Source: a virus. Taken from it: a stretch of 22,307 bases of DNA. The position numbers and the translations under genes are program-made. Positions 6,989 to 12,535 of this stretch are shown in pieces. How positions within the stretch are numbered: the first letter of the stretch is position 1; every line of letters starts with the position of its first letter. Where the stretch lies: positions 1 through 22,307 of IMG/VR virus record IMGVR_UViG_3300046007_007307. The stretch is one strand, 5' to 3'. The notes under the pieces were generated by a model, which was not told the origin of the DNA, did not search any database, and saw nothing but the letters and a program-made list of their open reading frames with translations.

Positions 6989-7730
6989 TGGTTGCCTCCA
7001 TGTCGATGTAGTCAAACTCGGCAGCAGATGACTTCGGGTTCATCCACTTCGCGGCTTCAGCCTCTTTGCGGCTCATGGCATCGGGCCGCTCGTTGGCAAC
7101 GTACTTGGCATCAAAGCCCTTCCAGCCCCGCGCCATCACCCGTTCAGCCGCTGCCTTGGGCGTCCATCCGGCTTTTCGGCTTTCGGCCAAGTGATCCGCC
7201 CACGCCCTCGCAGTCAACGGCGCCTTGACGCGGGACTTGTGGGCAATGAACTCGGCAGCAGTCGCATCATCGAAACCGGCAGCAACCAACGCAGAGACAG
7301 GCGCGCACTCGGGCGCGCTCTTACGCTTCTTTGATGGTTCTACTGATGGTTCATTGATGGTTCTGGGTGCGCCGTTTGCGGGGGTGGGGTGCGCCGTTTG
7401 CGGGGGTGGGGGTGCGGTAACTGCGGGGGTGGGGTGCGCCGTTTGCGGGGGTGCGGCTGCTGCGGGGGTGCGCCAATTGCGGGGGTCTGCAATCCAGTAG
7501 ACGGTGCTGCGCCCGGTGCGGAACTCGCGCCGCATGTAGCCTTCACGCTCAAGCAACGCAATAGCGTCCTGCACGGTGCGCTCCCCTGCGCTGCACTTCT
7601 CCATGAGCGTGGGCACGGACGGATAGCACTCGCCCTGATCGTTAGCGCAGTCGCACAAGGCCAGCAACACCAGCTTCGGCGTTGACTTGATTGGCGCCTT
7701 GAATGCCGCGCTCATGAGAAGAATGCTCAC
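6963..7730 (-). CDS. O-like replication initiator with embedded iterons
   Basis: A 255-residue protein. Residues 7-85 are a winged-helix domain (KSTPKLVLLALCDCANDQGECYPS, then RTVQDAIALLEREGYMRRE and the wing STVYWIADP) of the kind found in phage and plasmid initiators. Residues 88-125 are a Pro/Ala/Thr linker with PPQTAHPTPA twice, encoded by a six-copy DNA repeat. Residues 135-245 form a helical C-terminal domain that could contact a helicase loader. GTG 7730 overlaps the upstream stop (GTGA); ATG 7715 (MSAAFKAP) is an alternative start. The plan, a DNA-binding domain with an origin in the linker DNA and a P-like gene next, copies lambda O. Initiator role: strong inference. Confidence 0.75.
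   Translation of the reverse strand: MSILLMSAAFKAPIKSTPKLVLLALCDCANDQGECYPSVPTLMEKCSAGERTVQDAIALLEREGYMRREFRTGRSTVYWIADPRNWRTPAAAAPPQTAHPTPAVTAPPPPQTAHPTPANGAPRTINEPSVEPSKKRKSAPECAPVSALVAAGFDDATAAEFIAHKSRVKAPLTARAWADHLAESRKAGWTPKAAAERVMARGWKGFDAKYVANERPDAMSRKEAEAAKWMNPKSSAAEFDYIDMEATNAAPLALR
7332..7363. repeat. AT-richer triple repeat beside iterons
   Basis: TGATGGTTC occurs at 7332-7340, 7344-7352 and 7355-7363 (plus strand), directly next to the first iteron. The spacings of 12 and 11 bases are not codon-phased. This stretch has clearly more A/T than its surroundings and could be the strand-opening part of the origin, as the AT-rich block beside the lambda iterons is. Confidence 0.45.
7365..7486. 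repeat. Six iterons: candidate replication origin
   Basis: The 21-base unit GGGTGCG-N6-GCGGGGGT (plus strand) occurs at 7365, 7387, 7410, 7432, 7449 and 7466. Both arms are identical in all six copies; only the six central bases vary (CCGTTT three times, GTAACT, GCTGCT, CCAATT). Spacings are 22, 23, 22, 17 and 17, with the last three copies overlapping by 4 bases. Since 22, 23 and 17 are not multiples of 3, conservation acts on DNA rather than peptide. Position within the initiator gene matches the lambda origin design. Confidence 0.7.
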
Positions 7731-8269
7731 GCTGCGGGCGCCTTGATCTTGTTCCAGCAGATGCCGCAGAAGTACTTGAAGCAGGTGGCCTCGCTGTACG
7801 GCTTGACGGCAATCGCCCGCTCCATCGATTCCAGAACGTCAACCATGCCCATGCGCTCGACAAACTTCTTGATGCTGGCGAAGTCAACCTTCTTGATGCC
7901 GTCAAGCGAGAAGTGGTCGATGAACACATCAGCAACGGTCCAGCAGTCAGCCTCTACGCGGTCCTTCTTGGCGCGCAGAACTTCCTGATAGCCCTCAAGC
8001 TGGGCTTCTTGCTCGGCAACCAGCGCAGCCTTGTCGGCCAGCGACTGCGGCACCGATGCCAGGTCACCAGCGCCCTTGCCGCGATTGCAGTCAAAGCAGG
8101 CGGCAACTAGGTTGTCAATGTCGTTGTCACCACCCAAGGCAACCGGCTTGATGTGGTCAACCTCAAGGATGGCTTCGGGCGGATGCGCGCCGCAGTATTG
8201 GCACTTGAAGCCATCCCGCTTGAAAACGTCAAAGCGGACCTTCTTGCTTAGGCTCTTGCGCTCGGCCAT
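7727..8269 (-). CDS. HNH endonuclease-domain protein
   Basis: A 180-residue protein. The N-terminal 70 residues are an HNH (zinc-binding) nuclease fold: FKRDGFKCQYCG with C23 and C26, the EVDHIKPVALGG strand with D38-H39, N53, and CFDCNRGKG with C58, C61 and N62. Residues 80-180 form a separate helical part ending CGICWNKIKAP, shared with related phage proteins located just before the replication initiator. It may nick or cut DNA during replication or host takeover. It overlaps the initiator start (GTGA) and follows the HTH gene with a one-base gap. Confidence 0.8.
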   Translation of the reverse strand: MAERKSLSKKVRFDVFKRDGFKCQYCGAHPPEAILEVDHIKPVALGGDNDIDNLVAACFDCNRGKGAGDLASVPQSLADKAALVAEQEAQLEGYQEVLRAKKDRVEADCWTVADVFIDHFSLDGIKKVDFASIKKFVERMGMVDVLESMERAIAVKPYSEATCFKYFCGICWNKIKAPAA

Positions 8270-8270
8270 G

Positions 8271-8525
8271 TCAGGCGGTCCACTTCGTCGGCTTCACCAG
8301 CCGATAGCTTTTGAACCGCGCACCGTTCGACACCACCCACTTGTCCACGATGGTGTGGCCGGCTGCGCGCCACTCGCTCACGCGCTGGCTGATGGTGGCG
8401 ATGCCGCACAGGCTCAGTGCGTCGATGTGCGTCATCCAGCGCTTGCCCAACATGGCGAAAAGCGCGGCTTTCTTGGTTGCTGTGGTCACTGTGTTTCGCT
8501 CCATGCTGTTGATCTGCACATTCAC
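8271..8525 (-). CDS. Small HTH phage protein
   Basis: The 84-residue product has a helix-turn-helix over MLGKRWMTHIDALSLCGIATISQRVSEW (about residues 25-52), then a wing-like AAGHTIVDKWVVSNGARFKSYRLV. This is the pattern of HTH domain proteins common in phage early operons. GTG 8525 overlaps the previous stop (GTGA); an internal ATG at 8504 (MERNTV) is an alternative start. Probably a DNA-binding regulator or replication accessory. Confidence 0.65.
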   Translation of the reverse strand: MNVQINSMERNTVTTATKKAALFAMLGKRWMTHIDALSLCGIATISQRVSEWRAAGHTIVDKWVVSNGARFKSYRLVKPTKWTA

Positions 8526-8602
8526 TGCGCGGGGGATGTCGCTCTGCCAATGCCATAGACGGGCGACTTGTCAAGGCGCAAGATGAACTTGCCATGACGC
8601 AT
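8522..8602 (-). CDS. 26-residue small ORF
   Basis: MRHGKFILRLDKSPVYG and nine more residues are read from ATG 8602, with GGAG eight bases upstream, and the stop overlaps the next GTG. The basic, beta-like sequence and the good junction favour real translation, but the frame is short and no family is recognised. It is the second gene after the Cro-like regulator. Confidence 0.4.
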   Translation of the reverse strand: MRHGKFILRLDKSPVYGIGRATSPAQ

Positions 8603-8660
8603 ATCACGCACTCCAAAAAGTTGGACGCCCGACGCGGCAACATCACGCGCCGGGTCGTCC

Positions 8661-8676
8661 AAAAGGCCCCGGCCTT
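8661..8676 (-). terminator. Weak hairpin with short T run after Cro-like gene
   Basis: On the minus strand AAGGC (8676-8672) and GCCTT (8667-8663) form a five-pair stem with a 4-base loop, followed by TTT. It sits in the 137-base gap between the Cro-like gene and the next small ORF. It could attenuate leftward transcription; the stem is short and the call is weak. Confidence 0.3.
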
Positions 8677-8739
8677 GTGTGCGGGGAGAGGTCGCACAGG
8701 CCACGCCGTAGGGGCGCACCGAGGGGGCCAGGAGAGCGG

Positions 8740-9045
8740 TCATGCGGCAGTCGCTGCGGGCTTTTGCTCGGGTTCTGCGGGCGGCGCACTCAGATCAACC
8801 AGCGGGCGCCCCTTGGGGTGCGGCCAGCGGCGATCCTTGACGCGCACCCAGACGACATCCGGGCGCATTTCCTCGCATGTCACGGCGCCATCGGTGGCGC
8901 GTTCGATTGCAAGGCAGCGAGGTGCCGGGACTTGGCGGGCGCCAGTATCGGCAGTCCACTGCGACACAAGGGCGGGCGGAATGCCTAGCGTCTTTGCCAG
9001 CTTCGCGGCTGCGCCGGCTGGTTCGGTGTAGGTCTTCAGGTCCAT
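8740..9045 (-). CDS. Cro/YdaS-like transcriptional regulator
   Basis: The 101-residue product starts MDLKTYTEPAGAAAKLAKTLGIPPALVSQW, an HTH of the YdaS/Cro type (residues 9-30), followed by PAPRCLAIERATDGAVTCEEMRPDVVW, the conserved second half of this family. The C-terminus is a loose Pro/Ala tail. It is the first gene of the leftward operon, divergent from the CI-like repressor with operators between, the usual place of Cro. It likely shuts off the repressor promoter during lytic growth. ATG 9045 was chosen over 9087 because the longer start would cross the -10 box and operator. Confidence 0.8.
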   Translation of the reverse strand: MDLKTYTEPAGAAAKLAKTLGIPPALVSQWTADTGARQVPAPRCLAIERATDGAVTCEEMRPDVVWVRVKDRRWPHPKGRPLVDLSAPPAEPEQKPAATAA

Positions 9046-9053
9046 AGGCGGTG

Positions 9054-9083
9054 ATCTTAGCGCACCGCTACCTTTCACCGCAA
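9054..9083 (-). promoter_or_regulatory. Leftward early promoter (PL/PR-type)
   Basis: On the minus strand TTGCGG (9083-9078), an 18-base spacer and TAAGAT (9059-9054) form a good sigma70-type promoter directed at the Cro-like gene. The 13-bp operator 9058-9070 fills the downstream part of the spacer, and its last TA is the first TA of the -10 box, so a bound repressor would block the polymerase. Confidence 0.6.
9058..9070. promoter_or_regulatory. Operator O1 (13-bp palindrome)
   Basis: TAGCGCACCGCTA: perfect TAGCG/CGCTA arms around a 3-base centre. It overlaps the -10 box of the leftward early promoter. The same arms recur at 10031-10043. Confidence 0.6.
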
Positions 9084-9093
9084 GCACTTTCCG

Positions 9094-9106
9094 TAGCCTG
9101 ACGCTA
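9094..9106. promoter_or_regulatory. Operator O2 (13-bp near-palindrome)
   Basis: TAGCCTGACGCTA matches O1 except one arm base (TAGCC for TAGCG). Its centre is 36 bp from O1. It lies upstream of the leftward -35 box, on the repressor side of the intergenic region. Confidence 0.5.
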
Positions 9107-9117
9107 ACGGCCCGTTA
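9105..9117. promoter_or_regulatory. Operator O3 (13-bp palindrome)
   Basis: TAACGGCCCGTTA is a perfect palindrome of the same length with arms TAACG/CGTTA, one base different per arm from O1. It overlaps O2 by two bases, so the two centres are 11 bp apart, one helical turn, suiting side-by-side dimers near the repressor's own promoter. Confidence 0.5.
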
Positions 9118-9140
9118 CACCGCACTTCTACGATGCGCGC

Positions 9141-9545
9141 ATGTCTACCGTGGCCGAAATCCGCCGTGCTAATCTGAACCTGCTGTTAAAGGAGGTGGGA
9201 GAAGGCCGGGGTGATGCCGCAAAGCTCGCACGATTGACGGGCGTGAAGGCCCCGACCATCTCCCAGTTGCGCCGCCTGACCTACTACCCCAACGGGGTGG
9301 AAAGGACGATGGGCGACGACATAGCACGCAAGCTGGAACACGGTATGGACAAACCGCTTGGATGGATGGACCACCCGCACGACACCACCCGCACCATGGA
9401 TGAAGTCGAGTTCTTGCGCACCTATCGCGCACTGACCGCAGAGCAGCGCGAGCACCTGGCCGCGACGGCGGCGCTGTTCGCAAAGAACAACAGCCCGCCC
9501 ACGCCGCAGCCGGCCCTGCCTGTTCCTCCACGACAGCGACACTAG
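9141..9545 (+). CDS. CI-like phage repressor (short type)
   Basis: The 134-residue protein begins MSTVAEIRRANLNLLLKEVG and has an HTH in AAKLARLTGVKAPTISQLRR (about residues 26-46), then the conserved MGDDIARKLEHGMDKPLGWMD, the pattern of short CI-type repressors of Burkholderiales phages. Residues 88-112 form a helix (EFLRTYRALTAEQREHLAATAALF) that may dimerise; a Pro-rich tail follows. There is no LexA/S24 peptidase domain, so SOS self-cleavage is not expected and induction must work otherwise. It diverges from the Cro-like gene across the operator region. Confidence 0.75.
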   Translation: MSTVAEIRRANLNLLLKEVGEGRGDAAKLARLTGVKAPTISQLRRLTYYPNGVERTMGDDIARKLEHGMDKPLGWMDHPHDTTRTMDEVEFLRTYRALTAEQREHLAATAALFAKNNSPPTPQPALPVPPRQRH

Positions 9546-9548
9546 ACC

Positions 9549-9577
9549 TTCACGCCACGCTATCTTTGCGCTAAGAT
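9549..9577 (+). promoter_or_regulatory. Promoter of candidate small RNA
   Basis: TTCACG (9549-9554), a 17-base spacer and TAAGAT (9572-9577) would start RNA near 9584. The 12 bases TGCGCTAAGATC at 9567-9578 are identical to the operator/-10 overlap of the leftward early promoter, so the phage repressor may also bind here; the other half-site (TATCT, 9561-9565) is poor. Confidence 0.5.
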
Positions 9578-9583
9578 CCTGCC

Positions 9584-9700
9584 TGCCATTGGGTAGGACC
9601 TTGGCGCGCAACTGTTTTTGAAGCCCTTGAGCTTCTGCCGTTGACCCCTGAAAAGGGGCCGTGTCCTACCCACGGACGGCAGAGCCTCAAGGGCTTTTTC
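9584..9700 (+). ncRNA. Candidate structured phage small RNA
   Basis: About 115 nt between a promoter and a U-tract. Stem A: 9590-9599 pairs with 9663-9672 (10 perfect pairs, TGGGTAGGAC). Stem B: 9621-9631 pairs with 9686-9696 (11 pairs), continued after one mismatch by 9633-9641 with 9676-9684. Between lies CCCCT-GAAA-AGGGG (9645-9658), a GNRA-capped hairpin. The order A, B, hairpin, A', B' is interleaved, so A and B either form a pseudoknot or alternate. Stem B followed by TTTTT (9695-9699) is also a good Rho-independent terminator. No protein frame fits here. It might be only the repressor gene's terminator, but stem A and the promoter are then unexplained. Confidence 0.55.
9621..9699 (+). 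terminator. Rho-independent terminator (long stem)
   Basis: The 20-pair interrupted stem B described for the small RNA ends CTCAAGGGCTTTTT. It would stop rightward transcription from the repressor and from the small RNA promoter before the structured gap and the next operon. Confidence 0.6.
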
Positions 9701-10005
9701 GTTTCCGGCGCCAGCGGGCGCGCAGCGTGGCAAAGCGTGCAGGGCCTTGAATCGGGCCACACCGCAGAAAGACCGGCCACCCTACCCCGGGTGCGTTGCC
9801 GTCCGACCTCTCAGCGAGGGATCGGGGATGGACCGGCGAACCTAGGGTGATGACAAGCGCCGGCCCGGATTGAATCGCTGCCTCATGGGTGCGCTGGGCC
9901 GAAAGGCTGGGCGGGGAGATGACAGACCATGCGCTGTCACCCCTTGGGGAACCCATCCCCGGAGTTGAGGGGTAGGCGCGACCCTCACAAACTTTTGCAG
10001 AAAGT
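9701..10005. other. Gene-free stretch with further RNA-like helices
   Basis: No convincing protein gene. By-eye helices on the plus strand: CACCC/GGGTG (9778-9793), CCTC/GAGG (9807-9819), CCGGCG/CGCCGG (9833-9863), GCC-GAAA-GGC (9898-9907), TGACAG/CTGTCA (9920-9939), TGAGGG/CCCTCA (9966-9987), and a long-range CGGGGATGG (9823-9831) with CCATCCCCG (9953-9961) enclosing most of them. This nesting suggests a structured RNA or long leader, but in such GC-rich DNA some helices arise by chance. Confidence 0.35.
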
Positions 10006-10018
10006 TAGCGTGGGGCTA
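10006..10018. promoter_or_regulatory. Operator O4 (upstream of rightward promoter)
   Basis: TAGCGTGGGGCTA has a perfect left arm and one change in the right arm (GGCTA for CGCTA). It abuts the -35 box of the rightward promoter, 25 bp from O5. Confidence 0.5.
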
Positions 10019-10047
10019 TTGCAATGTTCTTAGCGCTGCGCTACATT
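10019..10047 (+). promoter_or_regulatory. Rightward early promoter
   Basis: TTGCAA (10019-10024), 17 bases, then TACATT (10042-10047) would start the operon beginning at 10089 near 10054. Operator O5 lies in the spacer, with its final TA forming the start of the -10 box, exactly the geometry of the leftward promoter. Confidence 0.55.
10031..10043. promoter_or_regulatory. Operator O5 (perfect palindrome)
   Basis: TAGCGCTGCGCTA has the same perfect arms as O1, nearly 1 kb away and between the -35 and -10 boxes of a second promoter. This supports one repressor controlling both early operons. Confidence 0.6.
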
Positions 10048-10088
10048 CTCTCCATCGGTTCAACGAACCAGCACACAGGAGAGCAGAG

Positions 10089-10343
10089 ATGAACGCAGCA
10101 ACCTTCGCAGACGGCACCACGGTTACCCACACCAGCAAGCGCGCTGCCACCGTTGCATGGCGCCTGGTGTACCCGAGTGGCCGCATTGAGGCGGGCAACG
10201 GCACCGGCCAGCGTTTTGCCTTCAGCAAGGACGCCGCCACCGCAGAAAAGTCTGCCAAGTCCACCGCTGCCTTCTTTCGCAAGTACGGCACCGACAAGCG
10301 CGAAGGCGGCGCCCCGCGTATCGAAATCGTCGCCGCCATCTAA
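10089..10343 (+). CDS. First gene of rightward operon, unknown
   Basis: An 84-residue small protein, MNAATFADGTTVTHTSKRAATVAWRLV onward, with AGGAGAG upstream of the ATG. It looks like a compact beta fold with a Lys/Ala-rich helix (KDAATAEKSAKSTAAFFRKYG, residues 47-67) and a short final strand. No family recognised. As first gene under the repressed rightward promoter it is expected early after infection or induction, where phages often keep host-takeover or anti-defence proteins; that role is speculation. Confidence 0.6.
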   Translation: MNAATFADGTTVTHTSKRAATVAWRLVYPSGRIEAGNGTGQRFAFSKDAATAEKSAKSTAAFFRKYGTDKREGGAPRIEIVAAI

Positions 10344-10364
10344 CACCCCACAGGAGCGCACACC

Positions 10365-10685
10365 ATGTCCGCTTTGCTCACCGCCCTCCGCACCCGCCAG
10401 CCGCTGCCCACAGCCAAGCCGGCCCAGCACCGCGCCGACACCGGATGCAGCCAAGTCGAACTCGGTGAACTGACCGTGTTGGCCTACTACGAGGCTTGCA
10501 TGGTCGGCGCTGACGAACACATAGAAGTGACCGAGATCAGCGCCAACGGCTACACGGTGCCGGCTTACATGATCGCGGCGGATGTTCTGGAAGCGTGGTG
10601 CGCTGAGATCAAGGCCGAGCGTGCAAGTGATGCGCGCATGGCCCGCGAGGCTGCTGAATACGCCCGCTGGGAGGCCGCGCAATGA
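10365..10685 (+). CDS. Small early phage protein, unknown
   Basis: A 106-residue product. Residues 1-25 are Ala/Pro-rich, 29-60 carry VELGELTVLAYYEACMVGADEHIEVTEIS, then a long helix ends in the charged EIKAERASDARMAREAAEYARWEAAQ. ATG 10365 has AGGAG eight bases upstream. It overlaps the next gene (ATGA). No family is recognised; its acidic and helical character is compatible with a protein-binding factor. Confidence 0.55.
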   Translation: MSALLTALRTRQPLPTAKPAQHRADTGCSQVELGELTVLAYYEACMVGADEHIEVTEISANGYTVPAYMIAADVLEAWCAEIKAERASDARMAREAAEYARWEAAQ

Positions 10686-10912
10686 ACAACATCGAACTTG
10701 AGCCGGCACGCTTCGGCATCACCGGCATGCCCTGCGGCGCAACCCAGCACCTGCGCGCTGGCTTCAGCCTGAGCGACATGCAGCCGCTTGATGCTCCCGA
10801 GATGTCGCCGCGTGGCAGCGTTACCTGCGGCCACCTGAAGGATGACGGCACGCACTACGCAGGCACCACGCTGACCCTGTGGGAGCGCATCCGCTTTGAG
10901 GTGCTGGCATGA
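10682..10912 (+). CDS. Small early phage protein, unknown
   Basis: The 76-residue frame starts MNNIELEPARFGITGMPCG and contains a middle GSVTCGHLKDDGTHYAGTTLTLWERIRFEV beta-like part. Four-base overlaps tie it to the genes on both sides. Two cysteines only; no motif recognised. Confidence 0.55.
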   Translation: MNNIELEPARFGITGMPCGATQHLRAGFSLSDMQPLDAPEMSPRGSVTCGHLKDDGTHYAGTTLTLWERIRFEVLA

Positions 10913-11013
10913 ACAGCGCCTACATCGTGCTGTGCCTCAACGCCCAGCAGCAAGCGCAAGACGAAGCGTGGATTGCGTACCTCGCCAACGTGCCGATGTC
11001 GTGGCTGCCATGA
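10909..11013 (+). CDS. 34-residue small ORF
   Basis: MNSAYIVLCLNAQQQAQ and a further 17 residues ending SWLP are read from ATG 10909, overlapping the previous stop (ATGA) and itself overlapped by the next ATG (ATGA). The hydrophobic start and chain of overlaps favour translation. Function unknown. Confidence 0.5.
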   Translation: MNSAYIVLCLNAQQQAQDEAWIAYLANVPMSWLP

Positions 11014-11096
11014 ACAGCCGCACCACATGGGCCGACTGGCTCGCCGCCATCGTCATCGGTTTGGTTCTCGGCGCCATTGCCGGCGCTGGCTTCTAG
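11010..11096 (+). CDS. 28-residue small membrane protein
   Basis: The frame from ATG 11010 begins MNSRTTWADWLAAIVIG and is one transmembrane helix rich in Ala, Gly, Ile, Val, ending GAGF. It overlaps the preceding ORF by 4 bases, and the next ribosome site (AGGAG) follows its stop. Small inner-membrane phage peptides may affect superinfection or host membrane enzymes; no specific role is visible. Confidence 0.5.
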   Translation: MNSRTTWADWLAAIVIGLVLGAIAGAGF

Positions 11097-11105
11097 GAGC
11101 ATCAC

Positions 11106-11381
11106 ATGGCATTCCCTCAAGTCGATACGCCGTCCGGTGGCCCGCTGACTGCCGATGACTTCAAGCCCGTGCCCGCTGGTTGCGGTCAGCAGCGGTGGCC
11201 CGAGCGTCGCGTGAACTGGCCCGACACCGTGCCCACGGATCACGCACCGATGCCCGCAGAAGCCTGCACCGACATCGGCGCGGATTCTGACCCTTACGAC
11301 GACACCGCCCTGATTCGCGGGCTGATGTCGGCAATCGCAATCACCGCAGTCATCGCCGCAATCGTCGCGGTGGCTGTCTAG
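11106..11381 (+). CDS. C-terminally anchored small membrane protein
   Basis: A 91-residue protein with a polar N-terminal 68 residues (Pro/Asp-rich, MAFPQVDTPSGGP) and a single C-terminal hydrophobic helix (MSAIAITAVIAAIVAVAV), i.e. tail-anchored with the bulk in the cytoplasm. AGGAG lies six bases before the ATG. A 126-base spacer without an obvious gene follows, then erf. No family recognised. Confidence 0.55.
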   Translation: MAFPQVDTPSGGPLTADDFKPVPAGCGQQRWPERRVNWPDTVPTDHAPMPAEACTDIGADSDPYDDTALIRGLMSAIAITAVIAAIVAVAV

Positions 11382-11507
11382 TCAACCGGGGCGAGGCAAG
11401 CGCCTGAGCGCGGGGGCCTGCTTTCAGCGAGTGTGCCGGTAGCCCAGAGCATCGCGCAATAGCCCGGCTGCACCGGGGCGCCCCGACCCATCACCAAGGA
11501 GAACCAC

Positions 11508-12293
11508 ATGAGCGCACTTGCTCAGATTCAGGAAACGCCCGTTGTGGCAAGCAGCGTGACAACGCCGGTTGATCTGCTGCGCATGGCCGTGCAGTCGGGC
11601 GCCGACCTCGACAAGTTGGAGCGCCTGATGGCGCTGCAGGAGCGGTGGGAGAAGTCAGAAGCAGAGAAGCAGTACAACGCCGCCTTTGCCGCTTTCAAGG
11701 CGGAGGCCGTCAAGATCGTCCGCGACAAGCTCATCAGCGCCGGCCCGTTGAACGGCAAGAAGTACGCGAGCCTGCAAGCCGTCATCGAAGCCATCACGCC
11801 CGCGCTGACTGCGCATGGCCTGTCGGCATCGTGGAAGCTCACCAAGGATGAACCCGGCTGGCTGGAAGTCACCTGTGTGCTGAAGCACGTGGGCGGGCAC
11901 GCTGAAACGGTGTCGATGGGTGGCCCGCCTGATGCCGGTGGCGCCAAGAACGCCATTCAAGCCCGCGCCTCGACCGTCAGCTACTTGGAGCGCTACACGC
12001 TCAAGGCCATCTGTGGCGTGTCTGAACAGGACGACGACGACGACGGCAACAGCGCAGGCCCCGGCCATCCGTCTGTGGGTGGACCGCGCCCCCCGGTGGA
12101 TCGCACGATGCTGATGAAGGTGCGCCGCGCTATTGCCGACAAGTTGGCGAACGGCACAGACATGGGCGCTTATCAGGAGTGGGAAGAAGCGCAGGCCATC
12201 AGCGAAGACTTCGCAAAGGACGTTTGGGCCGGACTGACTTCCGACAACCGCGAAGCCATCCGCAAGCTGGCACAGGAGTTCAACGCCAAATGA
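11508..12293 (+). CDS. erf: ERF-family ssDNA-annealing recombinase
   Basis: A 261-residue protein of the Erf superfamily (phage P22 Erf): ring-forming single-strand annealing proteins that circularise or recombine phage DNA. The core spans about 50-180: YNAAFAAFKAEAVKIVRD, KYASLQAVIEAITPALTAHGLS, WLEVTCVLKHVGGHAE and NAIQARASTVSYLERYTLKAICGV, followed by an acidic EQDDDDDG stretch. A helical C-terminal part (110 residues or less) ends at the stop that overlaps the next ATG. AAGGAG is six bases before the start. Neighbours (DUF736-like, Ref-like, NinB) make a full recombination block. Confidence 0.9.
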   Translation: MSALAQIQETPVVASSVTTPVDLLRMAVQSGADLDKLERLMALQERWEKSEAEKQYNAAFAAFKAEAVKIVRDKLISAGPLNGKKYASLQAVIEAITPALTAHGLSASWKLTKDEPGWLEVTCVLKHVGGHAETVSMGGPPDAGGAKNAIQARASTVSYLERYTLKAICGVSEQDDDDDGNSAGPGHPSVGGPRPPVDRTMLMKVRRAIADKLANGTDMGAYQEWEEAQAISEDFAKDVWAGLTSDNREAIRKLAQEFNAK

Positions 12294-12535
12294 GCTACGA
12301 CAACACCAACAGAGGCGCCCTGTTCAAGAACGAAGGCGAACGCAAGCGCGAGAACGGCCCCGACTATTCGGGCAACCTGAATGTCGGCGGGCAGGAGTTC
12401 TTTCTTGATGCGTGGATCAAGACAAGCCAGAACGGGCGCAAGTTCATGTCCGTCAGCGTGAAGCTCAAGCAGCAGCAGGCAGAGCAACAGCAGCCGCCGC
12501 GCCGGGGCCGTGCCGAGTCTGAGCCGCCGTTCTGA
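12290..12535 (+). CDS. DUF736-like small protein
   Basis: The 81-residue protein MSYDNTNRGALFKNEG...PDYSGNLNVGGQEFFLDAWIKTSQNGRKFMSVSVKLK resembles the DUF736 type: small beta-rich, possibly OB-like proteins common beside recombination or SSB genes. A Gln/Arg/Pro tail follows (residues 62-81). ATG 12290 overlaps the erf stop (ATGA), which decides against the longer in-frame start. A single-strand DNA accessory role is inferred from position. Confidence 0.65.
   Translation: MSYDNTNRGALFKNEGERKRENGPDYSGNLNVGGQEFFLDAWIKTSQNGRKFMSVSVKLKQQQAEQQQPPRRGRAESEPPF

Noticed and set aside
7365-7486. CRISPR array
   Set aside because: Units are 21 bases with 6-base variable centres and short or overlapping spacing inside a coding frame; these are iterons, not repeats with spacers.
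9190-9200. Strong AAAGGAGGTGGGAG sequence inside the repressor gene as an internal ribosome site
   Set aside because: No ATG, GTG or TTG with a sensible following frame at proper spacing; it encodes LLKEVGE in the HTH protein.
9560-9780. Minus-strand frames of 66-69 codons across the small RNA
   Set aside because: They cover the long inverted repeats, have no ribosome site, and their codons are explained by the stems.
9701-10005. RNase P RNA, tmRNA or group I intron
   Set aside because: None of the conserved core sequences I know for these RNAs could be found on either strand.
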